Assembly: GCA_029379385.1 (NCBI GenBank)
Contig: CM055608.1
Coordinates: forward strand, 30,978,548 to 31,042,547
Direction of reading: 5' to 3'
DNA from: Quillaja saponaria
Taxonomy: Eukaryota > Streptophyta > Magnoliopsida > Fabales > Quillajaceae
Length of the DNA stretch: 64,000 nucleotides
Below are positions 63,827-64,000 of the stretch, one piece after another; positions within the stretch are counted from its first letter, which is position 1; every line of letters begins with the position of its first letter. The notes beneath the pieces are model-generated. The model was not told the DNA's origin. It saw only the letters and a program-made list of their open reading frames with translations, and ran no database searches. Made by a program: the position numbers and the translations under genes.

Positions 63827-64000
63827 ATGGCCAAGTTTTTTCAAAATGTTAGAATGCTCGTGTTAGCATCATTGATGGTGATCATTGTAATAGGGATAGT
63901 AGAAGGGCGACAAACTCAGCATTGTGGTGGAGGGTTTGGTAGAGGCCAACCTGAAAAAGGTGGTGCAGGAAGAGGAGGTAATGATATTCCAGGTGGTGGT
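63827..64000 (+). CDS. small secreted glycine-rich peptide (3' end outside the window)
   Basis: ATG at 63827 opens a frame that is still open at the window edge (58 codons). Residues 1-28 form a signal peptide: MAKFFQNVR, then a hydrophobic core (MLVLASLMVIIVIGIVEG). The mature part starts near RQTQHCGGGFGRGQPEKGG and is rich in Gly. Members of such families are often cell-wall or apoplastic peptides, but nothing here identifies a family. The nearby TATA box supports this start. Confidence 0.65.
   Translation, partial: MAKFFQNVRMLVLASLMVIIVIGIVEGRQTQHCGGGFGRGQPEKGGAGRGGNDIPGGG

Overview
This is a gene-rich stretch of a eudicot plant nuclear chromosome. The DNA is AT-rich, the genes have many introns with GT-AG borders, and the proteins are plant families: a GUN1-type PPR-SMR protein, a DWARF27-like isomerase, a proline-rich-ectodomain receptor kinase, a PMEI-domain protein and a thionin-like peptide. 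The species cannot be named from the sequence. Exon borders were read by eye from splice signals, reading phase and remembered family sequences. No alignment or search was run.

Layout. 1-0.8 kb: 5' end of a minus-strand gene that leaves the window. 2.7-4.0 kb: a possible terminal-inverted-repeat element. 4.5-5.2 kb (-): secreted PMEI-domain protein. 6.7-12.7 kb (-): receptor-like kinase with an intact kinase domain. 14.8-19.4 kb (+): DEAD-box RNA helicase of the RH24/DDX42 type, with two single-base frame breaks. 20.1-21.7 kb (-): intact DWARF27-like gene in eight exons, convergent with the helicase. 21.9-24.0 kb: an AT-rich tandem duplication whose second copy is split by the 3' end of a LINE. 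24.5-26.5 kb (+): a PPR pseudogene. 27.4-30.8 kb (-): membrane-anchored cyclophilin (CYP21-4 type) with one frame break and a Stowaway-like MITE in an intron. 32.7-37.5 kb (-): membrane-anchored protein with an ethylbenzene-dehydrogenase-like haem-binding domain and two frame breaks. 39.3-39.9 kb (-): thionin-like secreted peptide with one frame break. 40.6-42.5 kb: three tandem copies of a ~0.66-kb repeat. 45.2-57.8 kb (+): a long NOMO (nodal modulator)-like pseudogene with its exon order kept but with stops, frame breaks and lost splice sites. 59.1-62.7 kb (+): intact GUN1. 63.8 kb to the end (+): start of a small secreted glycine-rich peptide gene.

The genes do not form a pathway. This is ordinary plant gene order, though several products act in or pass through chloroplasts (GUN1, DWARF27-like) or the secretory system (receptor kinase, cyclophilin, haem-binding protein, NOMO relic, PMEI, thionin-like and glycine-rich peptides).

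The most notable pattern is uneven coding integrity. The receptor kinase (six kinase-side exons), DWARF27-like gene and GUN1 together give over 5 kb of coding sequence with no lesion. The helicase, cyclophilin, haem-binding protein and thionin-like gene each carry one or two single-base indels, several in short homopolymers, which looks like residual assembly error. The PPR and NOMO loci carry nonsense changes and splice-site losses that error alone does not easily explain. I found no convincing novel system.
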